Assembly: GCA_947626105.1 (NCBI GenBank)
Contig: CANQQY010000003.1
Span: forward strand, 1 to 64,000
From: an uncultured Clostridia bacterium
Lineage (GTDB): Bacteria > Bacillota > Clostridia > Christensenellales > Borkfalkiaceae
DNA length: 64,000 nt
Direction: 5' to 3'
Shown here one piece after another: positions 22,142 through 30,064 of this stretch. Within the stretch, counting starts at the first letter, position 1, and each line of letters begins with the position of its first letter. A program made the translations under genes and the position numbers. The notes below the pieces were generated by a model. The model ran no database searches, was not told the DNA's origin, and was given only the letters and a program-made list of their open reading frames with translations.

Positions 22142-24655
22142 ATGAAACGGATCTTTCATCTTTTGATGGCGGGGATCCTCGGGACGGCGATGCTTTTCGG
22201 CACGACGGCTTGCGGGGGTTCCGATACGGGGGAAAGCCCGAACGGCGGTCAAAACGAACAGAACTCGGGCGAACAGGGCTCGGGCAGCGGCGAACAAGGT
22301 TCGGGCAGCGGAGAGCAGGGCTCGGGCAGCGGCGAGCAGGGCTCGGGCAGCGGCGAGCAGGGCTCGGGCAGCGGCGAGCAGGGCTCGGGCAGCGGCGAGC
22401 AGGGCTCGGGCGGCGGAGAGGAAGAAAAGCCTTCTCAGCCCGAATACGATAAAGAGGCGCCCGCGTTCGATAACGCACAGGCGACGCTCACCGTCGGCGG
22501 CGTTCCCGATAAAAATGCCGAGATTTCGAGCGAACTCTTCGGCGTCTTTCTCGAAGATATCAACTTCGCCTCGCAGGCGCTCGACGATAATCTGGTCGTC
22601 AACGGGTCGTTCTCTTCCCGCTACGGCGGTAGGAACTACGGCTGGAAGGCGGAAAAGGCGACGCTCACCGTCACAACGGAGGGCAGCCTTCTCGGCGACG
22701 ATTTTTGCGACTACAACGGCGTAAACAGCGTTGCGTCCTACGCGCTTGTCGAGACGCAGGCGGGCGGATATGTCGAAAACAGCGGCTATGTGCCCGTTCC
22801 CATGGCGGTGCAGGAGGGGACGGAGTACATCTTTTCCGCATATATCAAGGCGGAGGGCGTCGGAGAGATGTCTTTTGCCGTGACGGACGGCACGCAGGAA
22901 TATGCCGCCGGGAGCGTCCTTCTCGAAGAGGACGGCGGATGGGTCAAATATGTCCGCAGGGTGAAGGCGTCGGGCACGGCCGAAGAGGGGCTCAAACTGC
23001 GTCTCTCCTTCCCGCAAGCGGGAACGGTGGGGCTCGACGGGGTCTCCTTCGAGACGACGGATTCCACCGTCGGCATCAAAAATTACTTATATGACGCCGT
23101 GAAGGAGCTTTCTCCCAAATTTATCCGCTTCCCCGGCGGGTGCATCATCGAGGGCGAAAATCTCGAACAGGCGTACGATTGGAAAAATTCGGTCGGCGCG
23201 GTCGCGAGCGGGGAGAAAAGCGGCGAGGATACCGTCCCCGCGTTCACCTATCTTCTGAATACCGAGGACGGCAAGAAGGCGGAAGAGGTCACGACGTACG
23301 GCGAGGCGGTCACCCGCAAGTCCAATACCGACCTCTGGGAAAACAACGGGACGCAATACTATCAGATGGACTACGGGATCGGTTTCTACGAATATTTCCT
23401 GCTCTGCGAATCGCTCGGGGCGTCCGCTCTTCCCGTCCTGAATTGCGGGTTGAGCTGCCAGGGGCAGGCGTACCCCGGCGCGCCGCTTGCGGGCAGACAC
23501 GGGAATTATGTCGCGGATTACATCCAAGACGCCGCCGATCTCATCGAGTTCGCCAAGGGGGATAAGAACACGAAGTGGGGCTCCGTCCGCGCCGCGATGG
23601 GGCACGAGGCGCCCTTCGAGATGAATTATATCGGCATCGGCAACGAACAGTGGGACGCAGGTACGGCGCAGTCCGATTACTATGAGAGCTACTACGAGAA
23701 ATTCCTCGAAGATGAGGCGTTCATGGCGGCATGCAAAAAGTACGGTGTGCAGCTCATCGTCGGGAATCATCAACAGCTCATCCACTGCGAGGGCTCGATC
23801 GACTTCACGACGGGTCAGCCCCGCACGTCGGGCGTCGCAAAGGACGCCGCGATCGCCTACCGGAACAAGGGCAAGATCACGGCGCTCTCCGAATACGGGA
23901 TCCACGACCAGCATTACTACAACAGTCCCGTCGATTTTCTCCTTCACACAAAGATGTACGATAACTACGTCCGCGAGGGGAACGACCGCTACGAAGTCTT
24001 TGTCGGGGAATACTCCGCCAACAACAATTTCAAGGAATCGGGGAATTTCAACACGCTCTACGAGACAAATAATTGGTTCTCGGCGCTCAGCGAAGCCGCC
24101 GCGATGACGGGCTTCGAGCGGAACGGCGACATCGTCAGGCTCGCCGCCTACGCTCCCATGTTTGCGCCCGTCGATCCGCAGTACCGCCATTGGGGCGTCG
24201 ATATGATGCTCTTCACGAATACCCGGCTCGTCCGCACGGCAAATTACTACGTCCAGCAGCTCTTCATGCAGAACACGGGTTCCAAAAAATTGAGTTCTTC
24301 CCTCGAATACGCGAGCGGATTCGCGCAGACGGTGAAGATCTCGGGCACCGAGAAGAGCGTCGATGTGGAGAAACTCTACTTTGTGACCAGCCTCGACGAG
24401 GCGACGGGGGATATCATTCTCAAAATCGTCAACGTCGCGGAGGCGACCGTACGGCTCAATATCGACCTCGGCGGCGCAAATCTTACGGGGGTCGCGGACG
24501 TCATACGCCTCTCGGCGGACAGAACAGACGTGAATACGCTCGAAGAAACGCCCGTCTCTCCCAGATCTTCGACGATCGGGGGATTTACGGACGGCGTGAT
24601 CGGGCTCTCCCTCTCCCGTTCCAGCGTGACTTGCGTGCGGATCCATACCAAGTGA
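22142..24655 (+). CDS. GH51-like alpha-L-arabinofuranosidase lipoprotein with repeat linker
   Basis: The 837-residue exported enzyme has a signal peptide and lipobox TTAC with the lipidated Cys at 24. A flexible linker of seven GEQGSGS units (residues 43-91) follows. A carbohydrate-binding-like beta domain (about 130-320) precedes the GH51 barrel. Catalytic residues are the acid/base Glu502 in GIGNEQW and probable nucleophile Glu623 in VGEYSANN. FIRFPGGCIIEGEN matches the cytoplasmic GH51 at 9334. The linker should hold the enzyme away from the membrane through the wall, so arabinose would be released outside. Monocistronic. Confidence 0.88.
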   Translation: MKRIFHLLMAGILGTAMLFGTTACGGSDTGESPNGGQNEQNSGEQGSGSGEQGSGSGEQGSGSGEQGSGSGEQGSGSGEQGSGSGEQGSGGGEEEKPSQPEYDKEAPAFDNAQATLTVGGVPDKNAEISSELFGVFLEDINFASQALDDNLVVNGSFSSRYGGRNYGWKAEKATLTVTTEGSLLGDDFCDYNGVNSVASYALVETQAGGYVENSGYVPVPMAVQEGTEYIFSAYIKAEGVGEMSFAVTDGTQEYAAGSVLLEEDGGWVKYVRRVKASGTAEEGLKLRLSFPQAGTVGLDGVSFETTDSTVGIKNYLYDAVKELSPKFIRFPGGCIIEGENLEQAYDWKNSVGAVASGEKSGEDTVPAFTYLLNTEDGKKAEEVTTYGEAVTRKSNTDLWENNGTQYYQMDYGIGFYEYFLLCESLGASALPVLNCGLSCQGQAYPGAPLAGRHGNYVADYIQDAADLIEFAKGDKNTKWGSVRAAMGHEAPFEMNYIGIGNEQWDAGTAQSDYYESYYEKFLEDEAFMAACKKYGVQLIVGNHQQLIHCEGSIDFTTGQPRTSGVAKDAAIAYRNKGKITALSEYGIHDQHYYNSPVDFLLHTKMYDNYVREGNDRYEVFVGEYSANNNFKESGNFNTLYETNNWFSALSEAAAMTGFERNGDIVRLAAYAPMFAPVDPQYRHWGVDMMLFTNTRLVRTANYYVQQLFMQNTGSKKLSSSLEYASGFAQTVKISGTEKSVDVEKLYFVTSLDEATGDIILKIVNVAEATVRLNIDLGGANLTGVADVIRLSADRTDVNTLEETPVSPRSSTIGGFTDGVIGLSLSRSSVTCVRIHTK
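22268..22414 (+). repeat. 21-base tandem repeat, seven units, in the GH51 linker
   Basis: Seven in-frame copies of a 21-base unit (core GGCTCGGGCAGCGGCGAGCA) encode GEQGSGS. The middle four are nearly identical, so copy number can change by slippage without a frameshift. Confidence 0.9.
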
Positions 24656-24662
24656 TCAAGGC

Positions 24663-24690
24663 ATAGGACAAAACCTCTCTTTCATACAAT
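24663..24690 (+). promoter_or_regulatory. sigma-E type sporulation promoter of sigK
   Basis: CATACAAT (24683-24690) equals the Bacillus sigma-E -10 consensus. ATA at 24663-24665 lies 17 bases upstream, as expected for its -35 element. Transcription would start near 24697, just before the ribosome site. Confidence 0.55.
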
Positions 24691-24706
24691 GGAAGAGAGG
24701 TGGAAC

Positions 24707-25408
24707 ATGCTGGAACTTTTTTATGCCGTCCTCGGACGGCTTTTCTTTTTTACGGGCGGCGTCTCGGACGGGAGCTCTTACCCCAAGCCCCTCTCCAAAG
24801 AGGACGAAGAGAAATATCTCGCCTTGGCGCGGCAGGGGGATAAGCATGCGAAGGATATGCTCGTCAAGCACAACATGCGGCTGGTGGCGCACATTGTCAA
24901 AAAATACACGGGGGCGGCGGAGACAGACGACATGATCTCCGTGGGCTCCATCGGGCTCATCAAGGCGATCAATACCTATGAACCCGGACATGGTACCCGC
25001 CTCGCGACCTATACGGCGCGCTGTATCGAGAACGAGATCTTAATGCTCATCCGCGCCGGCAAAAAACATCGGGGCAATATGTCCCTGTCTGATCCCGTCG
25101 GCACGGACAAGGACGGCAACGAACTCACGCTCATGGATCTTCTCTTCGAGAAGGAAGATAAGATCTTCGGGAGCGTTGAGCGCAGCATCATGCAGGAGAA
25201 GTTTCTCTCCGCCATCAGGGAGCTGCTGTCGGAACGGGAGATGCAGATCGTGTGCATGCGCTATGCGCTCACGGGGGAGGCGCCGCTCGCCCAGCGCGAA
25301 GTGGCGTTGAAGCTCAGGATCTCGCGTTCCTATGTCTCGCGGATCGAGAAGCGCGCCCTCGAAAAACTGCGCGCAGGATTGAAACGGGAAGATTTTTTGA
25401 GCGAATGA
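24707..25408 (+). CDS. sigK: RNA polymerase sporulation sigma factor, SigK type
   Basis: The 233-residue sigma-70 family protein starts LELFYAVLGRLFFFTGGV, the hydrophobic pro-sequence typical of SigK. PKPLSKEDEEKYL and region 2 (HNMRLVAHIVKKY, DDMISVGSIGLIKAINTYEP) follow. Region 4 is near LSEREMQIVCMRY and the helix-turn-helix SRSYVSRIEKRALEK. ATG 24707 has GAGAGGTGG before it. The gene is whole, with no skin-type interruption. It should direct late mother-cell transcription and be activated by cleavage of the pro-sequence. The sigma-E-like promoter fits the known cascade. Confidence 0.92.
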   Translation: MLELFYAVLGRLFFFTGGVSDGSSYPKPLSKEDEEKYLALARQGDKHAKDMLVKHNMRLVAHIVKKYTGAAETDDMISVGSIGLIKAINTYEPGHGTRLATYTARCIENEILMLIRAGKKHRGNMSLSDPVGTDKDGNELTLMDLLFEKEDKIFGSVERSIMQEKFLSAIRELLSEREMQIVCMRYALTGEAPLAQREVALKLRISRSYVSRIEKRALEKLRAGLKREDFLSE

Positions 25409-25465
25409 TTTTTTGGGACATCGGATCATTGCTTTTTGAATGCTCCGTATCCTTCGCTCAAACAT

Positions 25466-25494
25466 TTGACTTCACGGAAGAAAAATCATATAAT
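25466..25494 (+). promoter_or_regulatory. promoter of glnN
   Basis: TTGACT (25466-25471) and TATAAT (25489-25494) are 17 bases apart. The start codon is at 25524 behind GAGAGGTG. Confidence 0.75.
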
Positions 25495-25523
25495 GAACAG
25501 AAAAGCACACGAGAGGTGAGCAT

Positions 25524-27596
25524 ATGCGCGTGACAGAGTACTTCGGCGAAAACGTATTCAACGACGAAGTGATGAAAAACTCCCTGCCGAAGGAAGTATA
25601 CAGGTCTTTGCGGAAAACGGTCGACGAGGGCGAACCCTTGGATACTTCCATCGCGGGCGCCGTCGCCAACGCCATGAAGGATTGGGCAGTGAAGAAGGGC
25701 GCGACCCACTACACCCACTGGTTCCAGCCGCTCACAAACCTCACCGCGGAAAAGCACGACAGCTTTATCGAGCCCTCGGGGGACAAAGTCATCATGCAGC
25801 TGACGGGAAAGAGCTTGATTGTCGGCGAGCCCGACGCCTCTTCTTTCCCCTCTGACGGCATGCGCGCGACGAGCGCCGCCCGCGGCTACACGGCATGGGA
25901 TCCGACCTCTCCCGCCTTTGTCAAAGAGGGGACGCTGTATATCCCGACCGTCTTTGTCTCCTACACGGGGGAGACGCTCGACAAAAAGGCGCCCCTTTTG
26001 AAGTCCATGACCGCGCTCGACCTGCAAGCAAAGCGCCTGTTGAAACTGTTCGGCGTCGAATGCAGAAAGGTCTCCACGACGGTGGGACCCGAACAGGAGT
26101 ACTTTCTCATCGACGAGGACGTATATCTCAAAAGAAAGGATCTCATTTTGACGGGAAGGACGCTGTTCGGCGCGCCGCCTTCCCGCGGGCAGGAGATGGA
26201 CGACCACTATTTCGGCTCTCTCAAAACCCGCGTCTCCGAATATATGCGCGATCTCGACGAGACGCTCTGGCGGTACGGCATCTTTGCGAAGTCCAAACAC
26301 AACGAGGTCGCGCCCGCCCAGCACGAGCTCGCCCCCGTCTTTACGACGGCAAACGTCGCCGTGGACGCCAACCAGCTCACCATGGAACTCATGAAAAAGA
26401 CGGCGCAGAAGCACCACCTCGTCTGTCTTCTCCATGAGAAGCCCTTCGAGGGCGTGAACGGTTCGGGCAAGCACAATAATTGGTCGCTCTCCACCGATAC
26501 GGGGATCAATCTGCTCGACCCCGGCGACGATCCCGAGGACGATCCCCGCTTCATGCTCATTCTCGCCTGTGTGATCGCGGCCGTGGATACATATCAGGGC
26601 ATTTTGCGCGCATGCGTCGCGTCGGCGGGCAACGATCACCGCCTCGGCGCAAACGAGGCGCCCCCCGCGATCATCTCCGTCTATCTCGGCGACCAGCTCG
26701 GCGCCCTCGTCGACAGTATCGTCCTCGGCAGACAGTACGTCCCCAAAAAGGCGGTTCCGGGCTCCATCGGCGTGCCCGAGAGCCCGATCTTCCCCATTGA
26801 TACGACGGATAGAAACCGCACGTCGCCCTTTGCCTTTACGGGGAACAAGTTCGAATTCAGAATGCTCGGCTCGCAGGCGTCCGTCGCCGATCCCAATATC
26901 GTTTTGAATACCATTGCCGCGCAGGCGTTTTCGGACGCCGTTGACGCGCTCTCGGGCGCAGAGGACTTCCCGAAGGCGTGCAAGGAGTACACCGAAAAGC
27001 TCCTCAAAGAGCATTACCGCATCATCTTCAATTACAACGGCTACGGCCCCGACTGGGAGCCCGAGGCGGAGAGAAGGGGACTGCTCAACAACAAGACGAC
27101 CGCCGACGCCGTGCCCGAATTCTTCAAACGGGAGAACATCGACGTGTTCGTCAAGCAGGGGGTGTATACGGAGAAAGAGCTTGCCGCCCGTGCGAATATT
27201 TCCCTCGAATATTACAGAAAGGCGATCAATATCGAGGCGCTCACCCTCGCCGAAATGATGAAACAGGAGGTCTACCCTGCCGTCAACAAATATATTGCGG
27301 AGCTCTGCTCCGTCGCCGCTTTGAAACGGGGGGAGAAGCTCCCCTGCGGCACGGACGCCGCCCTTGCAAGACGGCTTGCCGAGATGAACGAAGCGCTCTA
27401 TGAGGCAGTCGGGAAGCTCGAAACCGATCTTGGCGAGATGCCCGCGGGGAACCTGCCCGCGGCGGAGAAGATGGCGCACGTCATCGTCCCCGACATGGAC
27501 GCCGTCCGCCGCCTCTCCGACGGCATGGAAAAGCTCTGCGCGGCGAAGTATTGGCCTTTCCCCACCTATACCGATATCCTGTATTCGGTGAAGTAA
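25524..27596 (+). CDS. glnN: glutamine synthetase, type III
   Basis: The 690-residue enzyme condenses glutamate and ammonia at the cost of ATP. Its length and opening (MRVTEYFGENVFNDEVM) are those of GlnN rather than the about 450-residue type I. Family motifs include THWFQPLTNLTAEKHDSF, the ATP/metal segment EVAPAQHELAPVF, GVNGSGKHNNWS with active-site residues, and NDHRLGANEAPPAI. No regulatory GlnR-like operator or riboswitch is evident in the 30-base leader. It is transcribed alone. Confidence 0.95.
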   Translation: MRVTEYFGENVFNDEVMKNSLPKEVYRSLRKTVDEGEPLDTSIAGAVANAMKDWAVKKGATHYTHWFQPLTNLTAEKHDSFIEPSGDKVIMQLTGKSLIVGEPDASSFPSDGMRATSAARGYTAWDPTSPAFVKEGTLYIPTVFVSYTGETLDKKAPLLKSMTALDLQAKRLLKLFGVECRKVSTTVGPEQEYFLIDEDVYLKRKDLILTGRTLFGAPPSRGQEMDDHYFGSLKTRVSEYMRDLDETLWRYGIFAKSKHNEVAPAQHELAPVFTTANVAVDANQLTMELMKKTAQKHHLVCLLHEKPFEGVNGSGKHNNWSLSTDTGINLLDPGDDPEDDPRFMLILACVIAAVDTYQGILRACVASAGNDHRLGANEAPPAIISVYLGDQLGALVDSIVLGRQYVPKKAVPGSIGVPESPIFPIDTTDRNRTSPFAFTGNKFEFRMLGSQASVADPNIVLNTIAAQAFSDAVDALSGAEDFPKACKEYTEKLLKEHYRIIFNYNGYGPDWEPEAERRGLLNNKTTADAVPEFFKRENIDVFVKQGVYTEKELAARANISLEYYRKAINIEALTLAEMMKQEVYPAVNKYIAELCSVAALKRGEKLPCGTDAALARRLAEMNEALYEAVGKLETDLGEMPAGNLPAAEKMAHVIVPDMDAVRRLSDGMEKLCAAKYWPFPTYTDILYSVK

Positions 27597-27599
27597 AAG

Positions 27600-28240
27600 A
27601 CAAGGCTTACCCCTTTGTGTTGGAAACCGCCCCGCACATAAGGCCTACCCCTATGGGGGGAGGCTCCGCCGCAGGCGGTGGTGGGGGGCTCGGCTCCCCT
27701 CATAGGGGAGCTGTCACGCGCTCTTTGCGTGACTGAAGGGTTTCCGAGAACCCCTTCGGCCTTCGGCCACTTCCCCTAAAAGGGGCAGCGAGCCCCCCAT
27801 CCGTCTTTGAGGGGGTAGGGCTTAGCGCAACCGCGTCGTCCAAGGGGGCTACCGCGTCATCCTGCCCTGTTTACCGCGTCATGTTGAGCGTAGCGAAACA
27901 TCCCGAACAACGAAGTCCGCACATGCCCCCTCCCGAGGATCGCGCCGCCAGACATGCCCCCTCCCGAGGAGGGGGGTAGGGGGGTGGGCAATGCTTCCTA
28001 ATTACGTCCCGCCTGATTCCTTGCCCGCCCCTCGAGGGCACCCGAAGGGCGTGCCTTGTGCTGTGGGTGGCACGGCTGCCTTTTAGGAGAGGGGGTTTCC
28101 TGCTTCAACCCCCACCACCCGCTACGCGGGAGCCGCCCCCTTCAAAGGGGGCAGCTACACCTAAGTCACCTACGGTGAAGGCTCCTTCTTACGAGGAGCC
28201 TTTTTCTTGCCGCCCCTCGAGGGTCGCCTCATATATTTAA
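27600..28240 (+). repeat. mosaic intergenic repeat block 3
   Basis: About 640 bases without a credible gene. GC-rich palindromic modules (ATGGGGGGAGGCTCCGCCGC at about 27653, CTCCCCTCATAGGGGAGC at about 27694, CCCCTCCCGAGGAGGGGG at about 27957) alternate with the CATCCTGAGC-family module (about 27850-27905) and CTACGCGGGAGCCGCCCCCT (about 28121). The block ends just before the promoter at 28250. Confidence 0.75.
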
Positions 28241-28249
28241 TTTTTTTGC

Positions 28250-28278
28250 TTGATTTTTTCCGCTGCTTGTGCTATACT
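28250..28278 (+). promoter_or_regulatory. promoter of the structured leader
   Basis: TTGATT (28250-28255) and TATACT (28273-28278) are 17 bases apart. The predicted start near 28285 coincides with the first bases of the large hairpin. Confidence 0.7.
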
Positions 28279-28282
28279 GACT

Positions 28283-28387
28283 TTGCGCCACAATAGAATA
28301 TTAAAACAGTAAATGGCTACAATAGGCATCGTTGTATCCTTTTTTTCCGTTTACTGTTTTGTATGGAAAAAATCTATTGTGGCGCAA
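28283..28387 (+). ncRNA. large structured 5' leader RNA
   Basis: A perfect 15-base inverted repeat (TTGCGCCACAATAGA at 28283-28297 with its complement at 28373-28387) encloses a perfect 11-base one (AAAACAGTAAA at 28303-28313 with 28350-28360). A TACAA/TTGTA pair lies near the tip. The RNA would start at the base of this coaxial stem. It precedes a terminator (28408-28440) and the gene at 28470. It could be a cis-regulatory leader or an independent stable RNA of about 150 bases. No known riboswitch core is visible. Confidence 0.55.
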
Positions 28388-28407
28388 CACATTCGGGATA
28401 CGCATGC

Positions 28408-28440
28408 GGGCGTTCCCAATGTGGAGCGCCCTTATTTTTT
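28408..28440 (+). terminator. leader terminator before the coiled-coil membrane protein gene
   Basis: Stem GGGCGTTCC (28408-28416) with GGAGCGCCC (28423-28431) has a six-base loop and is followed by TTATTTTTT. It lies between promoter and gene, so it must be read through or regulated for the gene to be expressed. Confidence 0.75.
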
Positions 28441-28469
28441 GCCCGCAAATTTATTACGGAGGAAAAGAG

Positions 28470-29720
28470 ATGGAACAAGACAAGACAAAGATTTTAAGCG
28501 ACCTCTACGCTATCCGCGCCACCATGTCGGTCGTGGCGGAAAATGACGACGAGGCGGAAGCGGAAGACAAAAAGGTATCTGAATGCAAGCAGTCAATTTC
28601 AAGATTAAAAGACGACAGATCTCAAAGAGAGAAAGACGTTGAGCAAATTCTTTATGGCTATACGATCAATAATGAAATTGCTCATTTGCAGCAAGAACTT
28701 TCAGCAAAAGAAAGCGAACTGAAAGACTTGCAGGAAAAGGAATCAAAGGCTTGTGATGCATTAAATAAATGCGGCGGGTATTTTGGAAAAGCGGTAAACG
28801 CTTTTTTTGACTATGTTAGTAATGATTATGAATATGAAGGTTTTTATTCATGGGAAGCGCCAATGTTCCTTACATTAGGTACAGCAATTATTTTTTATTT
28901 GATTGGTTGGGGGATTTATGCTCATGGCTTAAAAAAAGACGATAAGCGCAAAAAAAGAGAAGCTCTCAATCAAGTAATTTGCGAAGAAAATGATTGTATA
29001 AACGAAATAGATCGCTTGAAAGTACAAATAGCAGCCTTAAAGCAACGCGAAGATAGCGGCCATCGCTATCTTGTTGAAAAAACAGATGTTGCGGAGGAAC
29101 AAGAGCGGTCATTAAAGCAATATTATATCCAAGTCGCGCAAGATATCGCCGCAAACGAAGAAAATATACCAAAGCATCTTGAAATAATTGATAATTTGTC
29201 AGAGAAATCAAAGGCAATCGTGCAAAGTGCCGTTAAAGCCTATCCGCTCATTGATTTTCGCGATTGGGAAAATGTGGATCTGCTCATATATTACTTTGAG
29301 ACGGGTAGGGCGGACGATATGAAAGAGGCGTTGCAACTCGTAGATCGGCAAAGGCAGACCGATCAGATCACCCGTGCGCTCTCGATTGCATCTGCATCAA
29401 TATGCAAGACATTTGACAATACGATGAGACAGCTCGGAAGTTCTTTGGCGCAGTCATTCACCGTATTATCGAGGCAAATGGCGCGGCAGCATGCCGAGAT
29501 GATGTATCGAATGGATCAACAGGCGGCGGATTGGAGAGAAATGTCCGAAGCGCAGAACAGAGAGCTCCGCGGGCTTCGCGAGCAGGCGGCGGCAGAAATG
29601 AGCATGCAGGTCAGCGCGCAGGCGATGAATCAAGCGCTCCTTGATAAGATCTCCGTGTCAAGCAAGCACCTCGCCGAGCAAATGGACAGGCAGATGAGAG
29701 AAGTGCATGGGTTGTATTGA
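28470..29720 (+). CDS. coiled-coil membrane protein of unknown function
   Basis: The 416-residue protein starts at ATG 28470 behind a strong GGAGG. Residues of about 20-90 are a charged coiled coil (KQSISRLKDDRSQREKDVEQ, LQQELSAKESELKDLQEKE). One clear membrane helix lies near 130-150 (FLTLGTAIIFYLIGWGIYA). A second long coiled coil follows, with a Met/Gln-rich C-terminus (MARQHAEMMYRMDQQAADW). No signal peptide is seen. The first two thirds are much more AT-rich than neighbouring genes, while the last third has chromosome-like composition, suggesting acquisition or fusion. I do not recognise a family. It is preceded by a structured, terminator-bearing leader. Confidence 0.7.
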   Translation: MEQDKTKILSDLYAIRATMSVVAENDDEAEAEDKKVSECKQSISRLKDDRSQREKDVEQILYGYTINNEIAHLQQELSAKESELKDLQEKESKACDALNKCGGYFGKAVNAFFDYVSNDYEYEGFYSWEAPMFLTLGTAIIFYLIGWGIYAHGLKKDDKRKKREALNQVICEENDCINEIDRLKVQIAALKQREDSGHRYLVEKTDVAEEQERSLKQYYIQVAQDIAANEENIPKHLEIIDNLSEKSKAIVQSAVKAYPLIDFRDWENVDLLIYYFETGRADDMKEALQLVDRQRQTDQITRALSIASASICKTFDNTMRQLGSSLAQSFTVLSRQMARQHAEMMYRMDQQAADWREMSEAQNRELRGLREQAAAEMSMQVSAQAMNQALLDKISVSSKHLAEQMDRQMREVHGLY

Positions 29721-29759
29721 GGACTGGGACGTCTCGCGCAGGTGCCGAGAGGTCGACGC

Positions 29760-29995
29760 GACGTCCTAATTACGTCATGTTGCCCCGCGCGCATTCTATT
29801 GTACTAAGCGCGGCACGAGCGCCGTCCTTGGCGCGAAGTAGCCGCCGCTACAAAAGCGGCGTGTCGAAACATCACCTTATTATCATGCGGTGACCCTTCG
29901 ACAAGCTCAGGGTGACGTGATTGAGAATGACACCCCCTCAGTCACCTACGGTGACAGCTCCCCCTCAAGGGGGAGCCGAGGAATGAGGACAAGGG
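29760..29995 (+). repeat. mosaic intergenic repeat block 4
   Basis: No gene is visible between 29721 and 30012. The gap contains fragments shared with other gaps: a CCTTCGACAAGCTCAGGGTG-type module near 29888 and a TCACCTACGGTGACAGCTCC palindrome near 29941, followed by GGGGGAGCCGAG repeats. Confidence 0.65.
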
Positions 29996-30012
29996 GGAGC
30001 CGAGAAGAAAAA

Positions 30013-30042
30013 GAAAGTCCGACCACGAAGGGTCGGACTTTC
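30013..30042 (-). terminator. terminator of the hydrogenase operon
   Basis: A perfect 12-base stem (GAAAGTCCGACC at 30013-30024 with 30031-30042) is followed on the minus strand by a T-rich tract (TTTCTTTTTCTTC). It lies 22 bases after the hydA stop codon. Confidence 0.8.
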
Positions 30043-30064
30043 TTCACAAAGGAGTTTGGTGTGG

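Noticed and set aside
22121-23017. Minus-strand ORF of 298 residues with Arg-Cys-Pro or Ala-Ala-Ala-Arg repeats
   Set aside because: It is antisense to the GH51 lipoprotein. Its repeats are the complement of the 21-base linker units.
24673-24701. Hairpin hiding the sigK ribosome site (ACCTCTCTT with AAGAGAGGT)
   Set aside because: If the sigma-E promoter is used, the 5' arm is not in the transcript. It is only relevant to read-through RNA.
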